Shown: positions 16,438 to 27,195 of the stretch, piece by piece | Numbering within the stretch: the first letter of the stretch is position 1 | How the letters are laid out: every line of letters begins with the position of its first letter | Origin: Parvibaculum sedimenti | GTDB lineage: Bacteria; Pseudomonadota; Alphaproteobacteria; Parvibaculales; Parvibaculaceae | Reading direction: 5' to 3' | Assembly (NCBI RefSeq): GCF_009184905.1 | Contig: NZ_WESC01000006.1 | Span: 175,836-239,835 of the forward strand | Length of the DNA stretch: 64,000 bases | Program-made: the position numbers and the translations under genes | Notes under the pieces: model-generated | Databases searched by the model: none | Told to the model about the DNA's origin: nothing | What the model saw: only the letters and a program-made list of their open reading frames with translations

Positions 16438-19400
16438 TTGATACGCCGGACGAGTAAGATCGCATTGGAGGTCCTGGGCGTTGCCGTTGCGGCGACGGCG
16501 GTGCTGCTTGGGGTGCTGGCCTGGCGCCTGTCCGGCGGCCCGATCTCGCTCCCGATCCTTACCGAAATCATCCAGGACAGCGCCCGGAGCGAACTTGCGG
16601 GCGGTGAACTGACCATTGGCGACACTGTGTTGCGCTGGCTCCCCGAGAAGCGCCAGCTCGGCCTTCGTCTCCTCAATGTTCGCCTCACCGGCGCGGACAA
16701 GAACGAGGTCGCCGCCGCACCGGAAATGTCATTCCGTTTGAGCGTACCTGCACTGCTCATCGGGCAAATCTCACCGACGACGATCGACTTTTACCGCGTC
16801 AGCCTGGCCATCGTGCGGCGGCCCGAGGGTGTTTCGCTGGGGCTCGCTGCTGCTGGCGCCGAGGCCGGGCCTGTCGCGAAACCTGAGACGCAAGAGGCAG
16901 AGGGGTTTGTTGGCCCTCTCTTCGCCGCGCTGGCGACAGGCGACCGGAGCATCCCGATGCTCGCGCATCTGAGGCATGTGGGCATCGAGGATGCCACGCT
17001 GCGTTTCGTCGACGAGGTGAACGGCGCGACTTTCGAGGCGCCCAACGCCAATCTGATCCTCTATCGGGGCGACGGCGGGCTTGCCGGGCGCCTTTCCGCC
17101 GACGTGCGGATCGCGGACACCACCGGCCATCTCGAACTCAGCGGTGCGATGCCGGTCGGCGGCAAATCGGTGCAGGTCGATATGCAGGCCAGCAACATCG
17201 TGCCTTCGGCCCTTGCCCGCGCCATGCCCGATCTTGCCGATTACATGCTCTTCGACGCGCCGTTCGATGCCAAGGGCACGCTCGAACTGAAACCGAATGG
17301 CGATGTCATTTCGGGGAAGCTCTCCATTGAAGCGGGCAAGGGTAACTTCGTGCTTCCCGCGCTACAGCAGGCGCCAGTCGTTCTGGAGCGCGCGCGAGCG
17401 GTGCTCTCGCTCGATGCGGTTGCACGGCGTATCGTGGTGAATGAGCTTGAGCTTCAGGCAGGTCCGCACAGCGCAGCGCTCACGGGGCATGTCGATTATG
17501 TGCTGGGCAAAGGTCTCCACATTTCGACGGCCAAGGTTGATCTGACGGCAGGCAAGACCACGACCGATGTGCCCGGCTTCTTCGAGGGGCACTTCGAACT
17601 CGACAGGGCGCATGTCGCGGCGCTGCTCGATTTCGACAAGCGGTCTATTTCCGTCGAGGACATCACGCTCGGCATCGCGGGCGGCAAGATCGAGGCCGCC
17701 GGCACGATCGAAAGCGGCCCGCGCTCGCCCGCCGTGCGCATGAAGGGCGAGATCGTCTCCATTCCCGTCGACACGGTGCGCACCATCTGGCCGCTGCCGC
17801 TTTCGCCGAACGCGCGCGAATGGGTGGAGAAGAACCTGCATGGCGGTACGCTTGAAAAGGGCGACTTCGCGGTCGATGTGCCGGCCGACATGTTCGCCGA
17901 TGCCGATGCGGGCATGGCGATCCCGAATGAACGCATCAAGTTCAATTTCAACGTCAGCGGAACGGATGTTGCCTATCTCGACGCCATGCCGCACATGACC
18001 GGCGTGTCCGCGCGCGGCACCCTGCAGGGCGACAGGTTCGACGCCTGGGTCTCTGCTGCGACCGTCGCAGTCGGGCCGAACCGGACCATCGCCGTCTCCA
18101 ATGGCCATTTCGCCGATGGTGAGCTGAGCAACAAGCACAGCATCGGCGACATTGAATTCACCGCGGATGCTGCCACCGCGGATATACTGGCGCTACTCGA
18201 TCATGAGCCGCTGAAGCTCATTCGCGGTTTTGGGCTTGATCCCGCGACCATTGCCGGGACTGGCAAGATCAACGCGCAACTCCGCCTGCCGCTCTCCAAG
18301 GGCGTCAAGATGGATGATGTTCAGTTTTCGGGCACGGCTCACGCCGAGAAGGTCGGTATTCCGAACATCCAGAAGGACCTGTCGATCACCGATGGAACAC
18401 TCGACATCGATGTCCAGCGCACGGGGCTCAAGGCAAAGGGCCCTGTCAGCCTGAACGGCACCTCGCCGCTTCAGGTCGTCTGGACGGAGAGCTTCGTTCG
18501 CACCAAGGGGCCGGGCTCCGTCTTCGATATCTCAGGCAAGCTCAACGACCAGGAGCGCGAAGCCATCGGCCTCGGCCTCACCGATTGGGTTTCCGGCTCG
18601 CCCGATATTCACGCGACGCTGATGGGCTCGGGCGCGGAGATTAAAAGCGGGGTGGTGCATGCGGAATTGACCGACGCCGTCGCGAAGATCAGTCAGCTCG
18701 GCTGGGAGAAACCGAAGGGCAAGCCCGCGACTGTCGACCTCAAGATCGACTTCTCGCCGGATGCTTTCAGCTTCACGGATTTCGTGCTCGCGGGCGCGGA
18801 CATGAACGTGCGCGGTGCCTTTGCCATCGATAAAAAGAACCGCATTCTTTCCGCGAATGTCCCGACTGTGAAGCTCGGCTCGACCAACGATCTGGCGCTC
18901 AAGGCACGGCGCGACGAGCGCGGACAGCTCATCGTCGACATCGAAGGGGCGAAGGGCGATGCGCGGGGGTTGCTTCATGCCTTCATTTCCGGGACTGGCG
19001 ACAAGGCCGAAGCCGAAAGGGCGGCGACGCGTCTCATCACGCCGGAGATGGAGCAGGATCCGACGTTGCGCACGGCGATCCGGGCTCGCATCGGCGATGT
19101 GATGGCGCAGAACGATGAGAAAGTCACCGACGTCGACGCAAGGATCGCGTTGATCGAGGGTGATGTCTATCTGATGGACCTTCTTGCGCTGGACAAGGGA
19201 CGCAACCAGATATCGGTTTCGATCAAGCAGGAGAAGAACCGTACACGGAGCTTTTCTCTGCGGTCGGCCGATGCGGGCCTGGTCTTCCGCGCGCTCGATC
19301 TCTACACCAGCGTTCAAGGCGGCGATCTGAGTGCAGATGCCACTTTCGATGACACAAAGCCCGGCTCGCCGCTTACCGGTGAAATCTCCGCCTCGAAATT

Positions 19401-19914
19401 TCGCATCGTCAATGCGCCGGTTCTCGCCAAGATACTGACGCTCGGCTCGCTCACGGGCATTAGCGACACGCTCACGGGCGAGGGCATTTTCTTCGATACG
19501 TTGAAGCTGCCGTTCCGCGTGACCGGCCACCGCATTCATGTCGAGGACGCCCGCATGTCGGGCCCCGCCGTCGGCCTTACCATGAGCGGTCAGGTCGATC
19601 GTTCCGCCAATGTCGCGCAGATGGAGGGGACGCTCGTTCCCGCCTACACCGTGAACTCCATTCTTGGCAAAGTGCCGTTGCTCGGGCCTCTGATCGTCGG
19701 CCGGGAGGGCGAGGGGATTTTCGGTTTCACCTATGCGGTGAAGGGCAATATCGATGATCCGAGCGTGATCGTGAACCCGCTCTCCGCCATTGCGCCGGGT
19801 TTCCTGCGACGGCTCTTCGAGTTCTCGAGCACGCTTCCGCCGGAACAACCGTCTGCTGACAAACCTGTCGACGATGGCGCTAAAAAGCCAGCCGAGGCGG
19901 CGCCCAAACCGTAA
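16438..19914 (+). CDS. Large AsmA/YhdP-like (DUF3971) envelope protein
   Basis: A 1158-residue protein with an N-terminal transmembrane helix (about residues 9-30) and a very long periplasmic region of repeated beta-rich segments. This is the layout of AsmA-like proteins of the YhdP/TamB class, thought to form hydrophobic grooves that carry phospholipids between the membranes. A DUF3971-like block covers the first half. An AsmA-like C-terminal block (FRIVNAPVLAKILTLGSLTGI, then a segment ending in GPLIVGREGEGIFGF) covers the last 250 residues. A Pro/Lys/Ala tail ends it. The start is TTG 16438 with GAGAGGGA about 12 bases upstream. It is divergent from bcp and followed by a good terminator, so it is probably monocistronic. 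Confidence 0.87.
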   Translation: MIRRTSKIALEVLGVAVAATAVLLGVLAWRLSGGPISLPILTEIIQDSARSELAGGELTIGDTVLRWLPEKRQLGLRLLNVRLTGADKNEVAAAPEMSFRLSVPALLIGQISPTTIDFYRVSLAIVRRPEGVSLGLAAAGAEAGPVAKPETQEAEGFVGPLFAALATGDRSIPMLAHLRHVGIEDATLRFVDEVNGATFEAPNANLILYRGDGGLAGRLSADVRIADTTGHLELSGAMPVGGKSVQVDMQASNIVPSALARAMPDLADYMLFDAPFDAKGTLELKPNGDVISGKLSIEAGKGNFVLPALQQAPVVLERARAVLSLDAVARRIVVNELELQAGPHSAALTGHVDYVLGKGLHISTAKVDLTAGKTTTDVPGFFEGHFELDRAHVAALLDFDKRSISVEDITLGIAGGKIEAAGTIESGPRSPAVRMKGEIVSIPVDTVRTIWPLPLSPNAREWVEKNLHGGTLEKGDFAVDVPADMFADADAGMAIPNERIKFNFNVSGTDVAYLDAMPHMTGVSARGTLQGDRFDAWVSAATVAVGPNRTIAVSNGHFADGELSNKHSIGDIEFTADAATADILALLDHEPLKLIRGFGLDPATIAGTGKINAQLRLPLSKGVKMDDVQFSGTAHAEKVGIPNIQKDLSITDGTLDIDVQRTGLKAKGPVSLNGTSPLQVVWTESFVRTKGPGSVFDISGKLNDQEREAIGLGLTDWVSGSPDIHATLMGSGAEIKSGVVHAELTDAVAKISQLGWEKPKGKPATVDLKIDFSPDAFSFTDFVLAGADMNVRGAFAIDKKNRILSANVPTVKLGSTNDLALKARRDERGQLIVDIEGAKGDARGLLHAFISGTGDKAEAERAATRLITPEMEQDPTLRTAIRARIGDVMAQNDEKVTDVDARIALIEGDVYLMDLLALDKGRNQISVSIKQEKNRTRSFSLRSADAGLVFRALDLYTSVQGGDLSADATFDDTKPGSPLTGEISASKFRIVNAPVLAKILTLGSLTGISDTLTGEGIFFDTLKLPFRVTGHRIHVEDARMSGPAVGLTMSGQVDRSANVAQMEGTLVPAYTVNSILGKVPLLGPLIVGREGEGIFGFTYAVKGNIDDPSVIVNPLSAIAPGFLRRLFEFSSTLPPEQPSADKPVDDGAKKPAEAAPKP

Positions 19915-20073
19915 TTTTGTCGCAGGTCGTCGATTTGAATTGCGGAGTGCATCTCCGCATATAGACTGACGTGATTATTCGCTGAATGAAACCGCAGCGT
20001 TCACGGAATAATCAACAGCGGGGAAAACCGCGGACTACCTCGCGCGCCTCCTGCCCCCACGAGGCGCGAATAG

Positions 20074-20105
20074 GCCCTCTCCCATGTAAAAGGGAGGGGG
20101 CTTTT
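20074..20105 (+). terminator. Terminator after the AsmA-like gene
   Basis: A ten-base stem with one wobble pair (20074-20083 with 20092-20101) and loop ATGTAAAA, followed by CTTTTTCTT on the plus strand. A second hairpin (20043-20050 with 20061-20068) precedes it. Confidence 0.85.
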
Positions 20106-20132
20106 TCTTGCGTGCGTGTCTTGTGGTGCGCG

Positions 20133-21380
20133 TCAGGCCTTCGGCTTCAGAAGAACATGCTTCTTCTGTCCGACCGAAACCTTCACGACCATATCACCTG
20201 TGATGTCAGCGGTCGTAATCAGTGATCGCTCGTCGGTCACCTGTTTGTCGTTGATCTTCACGCCGCCGCCCTTGATGAGACGGCGCACTTCGCCGTTCGA
20301 TGCGGCGAGGCCCGCCGCGACGACGGCGCTCAGCACACCGATGCCATCACCGATTTCGACTTCGACCGTCGGCATGTCGGCGCTGATGCCGCCCTGCTCG
20401 AACGCCGTGCGCGCGGCATTGGCTGCTTTCTCCGCTTCCTCGCGGCCATGCAGCATGGCGGTCGCTTCGGTGGCGAGAATCTTTTTTGCTTCGTTGAGCT
20501 CCGCGCCTTCGAGCTTGCCGAGGCGGGCGACTTCGTCGAGTGGCAATTCGGTGAAGAGCTTCAGGAAGCGCTCCACGTCGGCATCTTCCGTGTTGCGCCA
20601 GAACTGCCAGTAGTCGAAGGGCGAGCGCATGTCAGCATTGAGCCAGACGGCCCCTGCGGCGGTCTTGCCCATCTTTGCGCCCGAGGAGGTGGTGATGAGG
20701 GGGCAGGTGACGGCGAAGAGATCGAGGTTTGCCGCGCGGCGCCCAAGTTCGAGCCCGTTGACGATATTGCCCCACTGGTCCGAGCCGCCCATCTGCAACC
20801 GGCAGCCATAGCGCTTGCCCAGCTCCACGAAGTCATAGGCCTGCAGGATCATGTAATTGAATTCGAGGAAGGAGAGCGGCTGCTCGCGGTCGAGGCGCAG
20901 CTTCACGCTGTCGAAGGAGAGCATGCGGTTGACCGAGAAGTGGCGGCCATAGTCGCGCAGGAAGGAGATGTATTCGAGCTTTTCCAGCCATTCCGCATTG
21001 TTGACCATGATGGCGTCGGTCGGGCCATCGCCGAAGGTGAGGAAGCTCGTGAAGGCGGTCTTGATCGAGGCCATGTTGGCCGCGATCTGGGCGTCGGTGA
21101 GAAGCTGGCGCTGTTCGTCCTTGCCGGAGGGGTCGCCGACCTTGGTCGTGCCGCCGCCCATGAGGACGATGGGCTTGTGGCCCGCCTGCTGCAGGCGGCG
21201 CAGCATCATGATGCCCATGAGGTGGCCGACATGGAGGCTGGGCCCCGTGCAGTCGAAGCCTATATAGGCGGTCACGGTTTCCTTCGCGGCATAGGCGTCC
21301 AGGGCCTCCGGATCGGAGATCTGGTGGATGAAGCCACGGGCTTCGATTTCACGCAGGAAGTCGGACTTGAAATTGCTCAT
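20133..21380 (-). CDS. tyrS: Tyrosyl-tRNA synthetase
   Basis: Charges tRNA-Tyr. It has 415 residues from ATG 21380 ([11 protein letters not shown]), matching the usual N-terminus; the frame is open a further 18 codons upstream but that part is not family-like. This is a class I synthetase, with the HIGH motif as HVGHL near residue 50, the KMSKS equivalent as KMGKT near 230 and a C-terminal S4 RNA-binding domain (about 350-415). It is divergent from anmK with about 100 bases between the starts. Confidence 0.96.
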   Translation of the reverse strand: MSNFKSDFLREIEARGFIHQISDPEALDAYAAKETVTAYIGFDCTGPSLHVGHLMGIMMLRRLQQAGHKPIVLMGGGTTKVGDPSGKDEQRQLLTDAQIAANMASIKTAFTSFLTFGDGPTDAIMVNNAEWLEKLEYISFLRDYGRHFSVNRMLSFDSVKLRLDREQPLSFLEFNYMILQAYDFVELGKRYGCRLQMGGSDQWGNIVNGLELGRRAANLDLFAVTCPLITTSSGAKMGKTAAGAVWLNADMRSPFDYWQFWRNTEDADVERFLKLFTELPLDEVARLGKLEGAELNEAKKILATEATAMLHGREEAEKAANAARTAFEQGGISADMPTVEVEIGDGIGVLSAVVAAGLAASNGEVRRLIKGGGVKINDKQVTDERSLITTADITGDMVVKVSVGQKKHVLLKPKA

Positions 21381-21478
21381 GATCGGCTCGATTGGGGGCT
21401 TGCCATAGGCATTGGGGAGCCGGTGGTGTATCACGCTTTGAGGACGGGAAAAACGCCTTAGGAAACGGACCGATCCGC

Positions 21479-22588
21479 ATGATCCGAGCCATCGGCCTCA
21501 TGAGCGGCACCTCGCTCGACGGTATTGATGCGGCCATTCTGGAAACGGATGGCGAGAATATCGTGCGTCCCGGCCCAAGCCTCGGCGTTCCCTATACGCC
21601 GGAGGAGCGGGCGGTGCTCCGCGCGGCGCTGGAGGCGGCGAAGAGCTGGCCTGCCGGCGACCCAATGCCTGAGGCCGTGGCGGAGGCCGAACGTCTCCTG
21701 ACGCTCGCCCATGCGCAGGCGGTCCGCGTTCTTCTCGATAAATCGGGCTTCAAGCCCGCCGATATCGACCTTATCGGCTTTCACGGACAGACGGTGCTGC
21801 ATCAGCCCGAGGCGCGGCGGACGGTCCAGATCGGCATGGGGGATGTGCTGGCGTCGCTCACCGGCATCGACGTCATCAATGATTTCCGCTCGGCGGACGT
21901 GGCGGCGGGTGGGCATGGTGCGCCGTTGGTGCCGCTCTATCATCAGGCGCTCGCCCGTAGCGCCGGGATCAACGAGCCGGTCGCTATCGTCAATATCGGC
22001 GGCGTCGGCAATGTGACTTATGTCGGCCTCGATGGGCGGCTCATAGCCTTCGACACGGGCCCCGGCAATGCATTGATCGACGACTGGGCAATGCGCCACA
22101 CCGGCGAGCCGGTCGACAAGGACGGGGCGTTGGCGGAGGCGGGCGAGGTCGATGTCGATGTGCTGGCCCGGCTTATGGATCATCCTTTCTTCGAAATGCC
22201 GCCGCCGAAATCGCTCGACCGCTTTTCCTTTGCGCGAGCCGCCGAGGCCGTCGAGCACCTCTCGCCCGAAGATGGTGCTGCAACGCTCACGGCGTTCACG
22301 GTTGAGGCCATTGCGCGCGGCATCGCGCATATTCCGGGCATGCCGACGCGCTTCGTCGTCTGTGGCGGCGGGCGGCGCAATCCGGTGCTGATGTCGATGT
22401 TGTCAAAGCGCCTGCAGGGTGGCGTCCTGCCTGCGGAGGATCTCGGCTGGCGGGGCGATGATGTGGAGGCGGAGGCTTTCGCCTATCTCGCCGCGCGCTC
22501 GTTGCGCGGTCTTCCGCTCAGCCTGCCGACGACCACCGGGGTGCCCGAGCCAATGAAGGGCGGGCAGCTGCACAGGGCAGCAAGGTAA
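21479..22588 (+). CDS. anmK: Anhydro-N-acetylmuramic acid kinase
   Basis: A 369-residue kinase that phosphorylates and opens 1,6-anhydro-MurNAc, a step in peptidoglycan recycling. The start is ATG 21479 giving [17 protein letters not shown], where [10 protein letters not shown] is the diagnostic phosphate-binding motif. ASKHA-fold signatures follow: [26 protein letters not shown] (catalytic Asp), [21 protein letters not shown] and CGGGRRNP. The length is normal. It is placed opposite tyrS, a common neighbour in alphaproteobacteria. Confidence 0.96.
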   Translation: MIRAIGLMSGTSLDGIDAAILETDGENIVRPGPSLGVPYTPEERAVLRAALEAAKSWPAGDPMPEAVAEAERLLTLAHAQAVRVLLDKSGFKPADIDLIGFHGQTVLHQPEARRTVQIGMGDVLASLTGIDVINDFRSADVAAGGHGAPLVPLYHQALARSAGINEPVAIVNIGGVGNVTYVGLDGRLIAFDTGPGNALIDDWAMRHTGEPVDKDGALAEAGEVDVDVLARLMDHPFFEMPPPKSLDRFSFARAAEAVEHLSPEDGAATLTAFTVEAIARGIAHIPGMPTRFVVCGGGRRNPVLMSMLSKRLQGGVLPAEDLGWRGDDVEAEAFAYLAARSLRGLPLSLPTTTGVPEPMKGGQLHRAAR

Positions 22589-22939
22589 TCAGAGGCTGAC
22601 GCCAAACTTCGCCGCGATCCAGACGGTTGCCAGATAAAGCGCGAAGGTAAGCAGGCAGGAAAGCCCGAGCGAGGGCCAGAAGCCCGTGCCGCTGCGCAGT
22701 AGCGCAGGCAGGACGAGAAACATCGGCAGCGTTGGCAGCACATACCAGAAGGTCGACGCGGCCGTCGCGGCGATACGTTCGCTATCGCCGGTGTCGTTCC
22801 AAAGCCAGATGAAGGCGAGGATCGAAATGAGGGGGAGCGAGATGACGAGTGCGCCGAGCGAGGGGCTGCGCTTGGCGACTTCCGACGCTGCCATGATGAG
22901 CATGCCGGAGAGGAGCGCCTTGACGATTGCGTAAAGCAT
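22589..22939 (-). CDS. DUF3147 family small membrane protein
   Basis: A 116-residue integral membrane protein with about four hydrophobic helices (residues 5-20, 28-45, 62-82 and 88-108) and short loops, matching the DUF3147 family of unknown function. Its stop codon is directly adjacent to that of the convergent anmK. The start at 22939 is followed upstream by the alpha/beta hydrolase on the same strand, 24 bases away, so the hydrolase and this gene may be co-transcribed. Confidence 0.75.
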   Translation of the reverse strand: MLYAIVKALLSGMLIMAASEVAKRSPSLGALVISLPLISILAFIWLWNDTGDSERIAATAASTFWYVLPTLPMFLVLPALLRSGTGFWPSLGLSCLLTFALYLATVWIAAKFGVSL

Positions 22940-22963
22940 CGGCGTCCTCTCCTGGTTGTTTTG

Positions 22964-23620
22964 TTAATCCCGCGCGGCGTAGGCCGCGAGGCGCTTGTCG
23001 AGATAGGCGCCCGAAACGGCCGCCAGCGGCTCGAGATGCTGGTCGAAGAAGTGGTTCGCACCGTCGATCGTCGAATGCTCGATGACGATGCCCTTCTGCG
23101 TCTTCAGACGGTCCACGAGCTTCTGCACATCGGCGGCGGGAGCGACCTGATCGGCGCTGCCGTTGACGATGAGGCCCGAAGAGGGGCAGGGCGCGAGGAA
23201 GGTGAAGTCATACATGTTGGCCGGCGGGGCGACCGAGATGAAGCCTTCGATCTCGGGGCGGCGCATCAGCACCTGCATGGCGATCCAGGCGCCGAAGGAG
23301 AAGCCCGCAATCCAGCATTGGGAGGCGTCGGCATTCTGGGCCTGTAGCCAGTCGAGCGCCGAGGCCGCGTCCGAAAGCTCGCCGATCCCCGAATCGAAAG
23401 CGCCCTGGCTGCGGCCCACGCCACGGAAATTGAAGCGGAGCACCGAGAAGCCGCGGTTCACGAAGCCCTGAAACAGGGTGTAGGTGACCGGGTTATTCAT
23501 GGTGCCGCCGAACTGCGGATGGGGGTGCAGCACCAGCGCAATCGGCGAATTCGACTTGCGGCTGTGGTGGTAACGCCCCTCGATACGGCCGGCGGGACCA
23601 TTGAAAATGACTTCTGGCAT
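22964..23620 (-). CDS. Alpha/beta hydrolase
   Basis: A 218-residue serine hydrolase of the small alpha/beta-hydrolase class found widely in alphaproteobacteria (related to dienelactone hydrolase/xylanase-esterase-like proteins). Visible elements are the oxyanion strand LVLHPHPQFGGTMNN, FNFRGVGRSQG, the nucleophile elbow GFSFGAW (Ser near residue 109), an acid region GSADQVAP and the catalytic His in DGANHFFDQH. There is no signal peptide, so it is cytoplasmic. The substrate is unknown. Confidence 0.85.
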   Translation of the reverse strand: MPEVIFNGPAGRIEGRYHHSRKSNSPIALVLHPHPQFGGTMNNPVTYTLFQGFVNRGFSVLRFNFRGVGRSQGAFDSGIGELSDAASALDWLQAQNADASQCWIAGFSFGAWIAMQVLMRRPEIEGFISVAPPANMYDFTFLAPCPSSGLIVNGSADQVAPAADVQKLVDRLKTQKGIVIEHSTIDGANHFFDQHLEPLAAVSGAYLDKRLAAYAARD

Positions 23621-23947
23621 TGCCCTCTCGTCTCGTTATGCAAGGCGCCGGCGTTCCGGGGCCATTAACCTACCCCCCGTCTCGGAAAATTTTCCAGATA
23701 CGAATGGCGGTTTTCTCTGGAAATCTGGTCCAGAGGTGGCTAAGTAGTTGACTGTAGCGCTCGGAGAAGCCGAAGCCCAGTCGCGCGTCTTTTTCCTCTG
23801 GCGTCGCGAATGCCGCCAAAAAGCGGCGCATCGGCTTTCCGGCCAGCCTGAAAGGCGTTCGTTCTTTAACACAGGCAAGTGCCGGTTGCGCAAGGGTTTT
23901 AGGCCGCGGGACGAGAGCCCGGGGCGCTTTCGAAAGGAGAACGGGCC
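23621..23947 (+). promoter_or_regulatory. Upstream region of the suf operon
   Basis: A gene-free stretch of about 330 bases before iscR. It holds a 12-bp perfect palindrome GGAAAATTTTCC (23684-23695), a second related AT-rich segment (CTCTGGAAATCTGG) and a TTGACT box near 23747 that could be a -35 element or half of an iron-responsive TTGAC box. AAAGGAG lies just before the iscR start. Autoregulation by IscR is expected from the family, but I cannot fit one site exactly to the known consensus. Confidence 0.4.
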
Positions 23948-24424
23948 ATGAAGCTCACCACAAAAGGTCGTTATGCCGTGATGGCGATGGCGGATCTGGC
24001 CCGGTTTGGCACCGGAAGACCCGTGGCGCTGGCGGATATCGCGGAGCGCCAGGAAATCTCGCTTTCCTATCTCGAGCAGCTTTTTGCCAAGCTGCGCCGC
24101 GGCGACCTGGTGAAGAGCGTGCGCGGGCCGGGCGGTGGCTACCTTTTGTCGCGCGATGCCGACGATATCCGCATTTCGGACGTCATTATGGCGGTCGATG
24201 AGCCGCTCAACGCCACGCGCTGCGAGGTCGGCTCCCCCAAGGGCTGCATGGGCAATTCCTCCAGCCGCTGCATCACACATGACCTCTGGGCTGAATTGAG
24301 CCACCAGATTCATCTGTTTCTGGGGTCCGTCTCACTCGGCGACGTGATAAATGGCCGTGTGGCGACGACGCATCCGGGGGCCCGCGCGAGCGACCAGCAG
24401 CCGATTTCCAACGCCGCCGACTGA
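23948..24424 (+). CDS. iscR: IscR-type Rrf2 regulator of Fe-S assembly
   Basis: A 158-residue Rrf2-family winged-helix transcription factor. The N-terminal helix-turn-helix starts MKLTTKGRYAVMAM and continues through LSYLEQLFAKLRRGDLV and the wing RGPGGGYLL. Three cysteines, Cys92, Cys100 and Cys108, plus His111 in CITHDLW supply the expected [2Fe-2S] ligand set (CxxH as in IscR). When the cluster is present, IscR represses Fe-S assembly genes. It is the first gene of the suf cluster, 38 bases before the desulfurase, and has a strong ribosome-binding site, all fitting feedback control of the operon. Confidence 0.93.
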   Translation: MKLTTKGRYAVMAMADLARFGTGRPVALADIAERQEISLSYLEQLFAKLRRGDLVKSVRGPGGGYLLSRDADDIRISDVIMAVDEPLNATRCEVGSPKGCMGNSSSRCITHDLWAELSHQIHLFLGSVSLGDVINGRVATTHPGARASDQQPISNAAD

Positions 24425-24462
24425 GCCGATTTTTTGCGCCGCGACCTCAAGGGTTCGAGCGA

Positions 24463-25659
24463 ATGACGATGAGACGCGCCTATATGGACCATAATGCGAC
24501 TGCCCCGGTACGTGCCGAGGCGGCGGATGCGGTTCTGCGCGCTCTTTCCGCCACTGGCAATCCATCATCCGTTCATGCGGAAGGCCGGGCGGCGCGAAAG
24601 ATACTCGAAGAGGCTCGGACCTCCGTTGCGGCCCTCGTTCATGCAAAGCCCGCCGAAGTGGTGTTCACGAGCGGCGGCACGGAGGCGGCGAACCTTGCGC
24701 TTCATGTGGCCCGCGCGGCGCTGGGTGTCGAGCGCGTCATCGTGTCGGCCATCGAGCATGATTGCGTGCGCGTTGCGGCGAACGGCCTCGGCGTTCCGGT
24801 CGAGGTGCTGTCCGTCGATGTGAATGGTGTCGCCGATCTTGGCGAGTTGGCGCAGCGCCTGGCCTCGCCGGGCAAGGCACTGGTGGCGTTGATGTACGCG
24901 AATAACGAAACGGGTGTCGTGCAGCCCGTCGCGGAAGCTGTCGCGCTGGCGAAAGAGGCGGGCGCTGTGGTGCTCACCGATACGATCCAGGCATGGGGTC
25001 GCTTGCCCGTTTATTTTCATGCGCTGGGCGCGGACCTGATGACAGTCTCCGCGCACAAGCTGGGCGGGCCGCAGGGCGTGGGCGCACTGGTCATTCGCGA
25101 AGGCTTGCCCTTCGACGCGCTGATCCGTGGCGGCGGACAGGAGTTGCGCCGCCGCTCCGGCACCGAGAATGTGCCCGGCATTGCCGGCTTTGGCGCGGCA
25201 GCGAAGCTTGCGGCGCAGGAGATTGTGGAGATGCCGCGCGTTGGCCAGTTGCGCGACCGGCTCGAAGAGATTTTGCGTGAGGCCGTGCCGGAGCTTTGTG
25301 TTTTCGGCGCGGGCGCGGAGCGGCTTGCCAATACGAGCCTTTTCTCCGCGCCGGGCCTTGATGCGGAAACGCTTTTGATGACGCTCGACCTCGACGGTGT
25401 TGCGGTCAGCGCGGGCGCCGCTTGCTCGTCCGGCAAGGTTGCGCGGTCGCATGTGCTTGCCGCCATGGGTGTTGAAGACACGCTGGCGAAAGGCGCGATC
25501 CGCGTGAGCCTCGGGCTCGGCAATACGGCGGAAGAGATCGAGCGCCTTGCTCAGAGCTGGTCGCGGGCCGCGAAGCGCGCGCGCGACAAGTTGGGCGATG
25601 GGGTGAAAAGTTCGAATTCGGGTGCGGCGGTTTCCGCGCTCGAAGAAGTGGAGAGTTGA
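24463..25659 (+). CDS. Cysteine desulfurase (NifS/IscS class)
   Basis: A 398-residue class V PLP enzyme that takes sulfur from cysteine for cluster assembly. It starts [16 protein letters not shown], the usual class I desulfurase beginning. Visible elements are the His near the cofactor (AIEHDCVR), the PLP lysine in SAHKLGG and the active-site cysteine in [10 protein letters not shown] near residue 325, inside the long mobile loop of group I (IscS/NifS) enzymes. A group II enzyme, sufS, is also present further down, so the operon encodes two desulfurases. The stop codon is one base before the sufB ATG. Confidence 0.93.
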   Translation: MTMRRAYMDHNATAPVRAEAADAVLRALSATGNPSSVHAEGRAARKILEEARTSVAALVHAKPAEVVFTSGGTEAANLALHVARAALGVERVIVSAIEHDCVRVAANGLGVPVEVLSVDVNGVADLGELAQRLASPGKALVALMYANNETGVVQPVAEAVALAKEAGAVVLTDTIQAWGRLPVYFHALGADLMTVSAHKLGGPQGVGALVIREGLPFDALIRGGGQELRRRSGTENVPGIAGFGAAAKLAAQEIVEMPRVGQLRDRLEEILREAVPELCVFGAGAERLANTSLFSAPGLDAETLLMTLDLDGVAVSAGAACSSGKVARSHVLAAMGVEDTLAKGAIRVSLGLGNTAEEIERLAQSWSRAAKRARDKLGDGVKSSNSGAAVSALEEVES

Positions 25660-25660
25660 T

Positions 25661-27115
25661 ATGGCAGCGGTTCGCGAGACGGTTGAATCCGTCGATCAGG
25701 TCGCAGGCGAGAAATACAAGTACGGCTTCACGACGGACATAGAGTCCGAGCGCGCGCCTATCGGCCTGAGCGAAGATACGATCCGCTTCATCTCGGCGAA
25801 GAAGGAAGAGCCCGAGTGGATGCTCGAATGGCGCCTCGAAGCCTATCGCCGCTGGCTCACCATGGAAGAGCCGAAATGGGCGAAGGTTTCCTATCCGCCG
25901 ATCGACTTTCAGGATGCCTATTACTACGCGGCGCCGAAACAGAGGGCGAAACTCGAAAGCCTTGACGAGGTCGATCCGAAACTTCTCGAAACCTACAAGA
26001 AGCTCGGCATCCCGTTGGTCGAGCAGCAGATCCTCGCGGGCGTTGCGGTCGATGCCGTGTTCGACAGCGTATCGGTTGCCACGACCTTCAAGGCGAAGCT
26101 CGCTGAAGTGGGCGTGATCTTCTGCCCGTTTTCGGAGGCCGTGCGCGAGCATCCGGAGCTGGTGAAGAAATATCTCGGCTCAGTCGTTCCGTCTTCGGAC
26201 AATTTCTACGCAACGCTCAATTCGGCGGTCTTTTCGGACGGCTCCTTCGTCTATATCCCGCCGGGTGTGCGCTGCCCGATGGAGCTCTCGACCTATTTCC
26301 GCATCAACGAGAAACAGACCGGTCAGTTCGAGCGCACGCTCATCATCGCGGACAAGGGCGCTTACGTGTCCTATCTCGAAGGCTGCACCGCGCCGCAGCG
26401 CGACGAGAACCAGCTTCATGCGGCCGTGGTCGAACTCATCGCGCTCGACGATGCCGAGATCAAATATTCGACGGTGCAGAACTGGTTCCCCGGCGACGAG
26501 AACGGCAAGGGCGGTATCTATAATTTCGTGACGAAGCGCGGCGATTGCCGCGGGGCGCGCTCGAAGATTTCATGGACACAGGTCGAGACGGGCTCTGCCG
26601 TCACCTGGAAATATCCGAGCTGCATCCTGCGTGGCGAGGAGTCGCGCGGCGAGTTCTATTCGATCGCAATTTCGAACAATTATCAGCAGGTCGACAGCGG
26701 CACGAAGATGATCCATCTGGGCCGCAATTCGTCGAGCCGGATCATCTCCAAGGGCATCGCGGCGGGCTTCTCGTCCAATGCCTATCGCGGCCTCGTCAGC
26801 GTGCACAAGAAGGCTGAGAACGTCCGCAACTTCACGCAATGCGACAGTCTGCTGATCGGATCGAAATGCTCGGCGCATACGGTTCCCTATATCGAGTCGA
26901 AGAACCCGACCGCGATATTGGAACACGAAGCGACGACGTCGAAGATCAGCGACGAGCAGCTTTTCTATTGCCGGCAGCGCGGCGTGCCGGCGGAAGAGGC
27001 GGTGGCGCTCATCGTTAACGGCTTCTGCCGCGACGTGTTGCAGCAATTGCCGATGGAATTCGCGGTCGAGGCGCAGAAGCTCGTCGGCATCAGTCTCGAA
27101 GGAAGTGTCGGTTAG
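25661..27115 (+). CDS. sufB: Fe-S cluster assembly scaffold SufB
   Basis: A 484-residue core subunit of the SufBC2D scaffold, on which [Fe-S] clusters are built. The start is ATG 25661, immediately after the desulfurase stop (TGATATG), which suggests coupled translation. The right-handed beta-helix core includes the conserved [29 protein letters not shown] and [14 protein letters not shown] segments. The last carries the Cys region thought to bind sulfur and cluster. The C-terminal helical domain ends [10 protein letters not shown]. Length and sequence are standard. Confidence 0.97.
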   Translation: MAAVRETVESVDQVAGEKYKYGFTTDIESERAPIGLSEDTIRFISAKKEEPEWMLEWRLEAYRRWLTMEEPKWAKVSYPPIDFQDAYYYAAPKQRAKLESLDEVDPKLLETYKKLGIPLVEQQILAGVAVDAVFDSVSVATTFKAKLAEVGVIFCPFSEAVREHPELVKKYLGSVVPSSDNFYATLNSAVFSDGSFVYIPPGVRCPMELSTYFRINEKQTGQFERTLIIADKGAYVSYLEGCTAPQRDENQLHAAVVELIALDDAEIKYSTVQNWFPGDENGKGGIYNFVTKRGDCRGARSKISWTQVETGSAVTWKYPSCILRGEESRGEFYSIAISNNYQQVDSGTKMIHLGRNSSSRIISKGIAAGFSSNAYRGLVSVHKKAENVRNFTQCDSLLIGSKCSAHTVPYIESKNPTAILEHEATTSKISDEQLFYCRQRGVPAEEAVALIVNGFCRDVLQQLPMEFAVEAQKLVGISLEGSVG

Positions 27116-27195
27116 GCGCTTCGATCTGAAATATACGACGTCAATGTCGGCATGGCCGATAGCGACGAAATGAAGAATTGAGAAGGCGTTTGAGA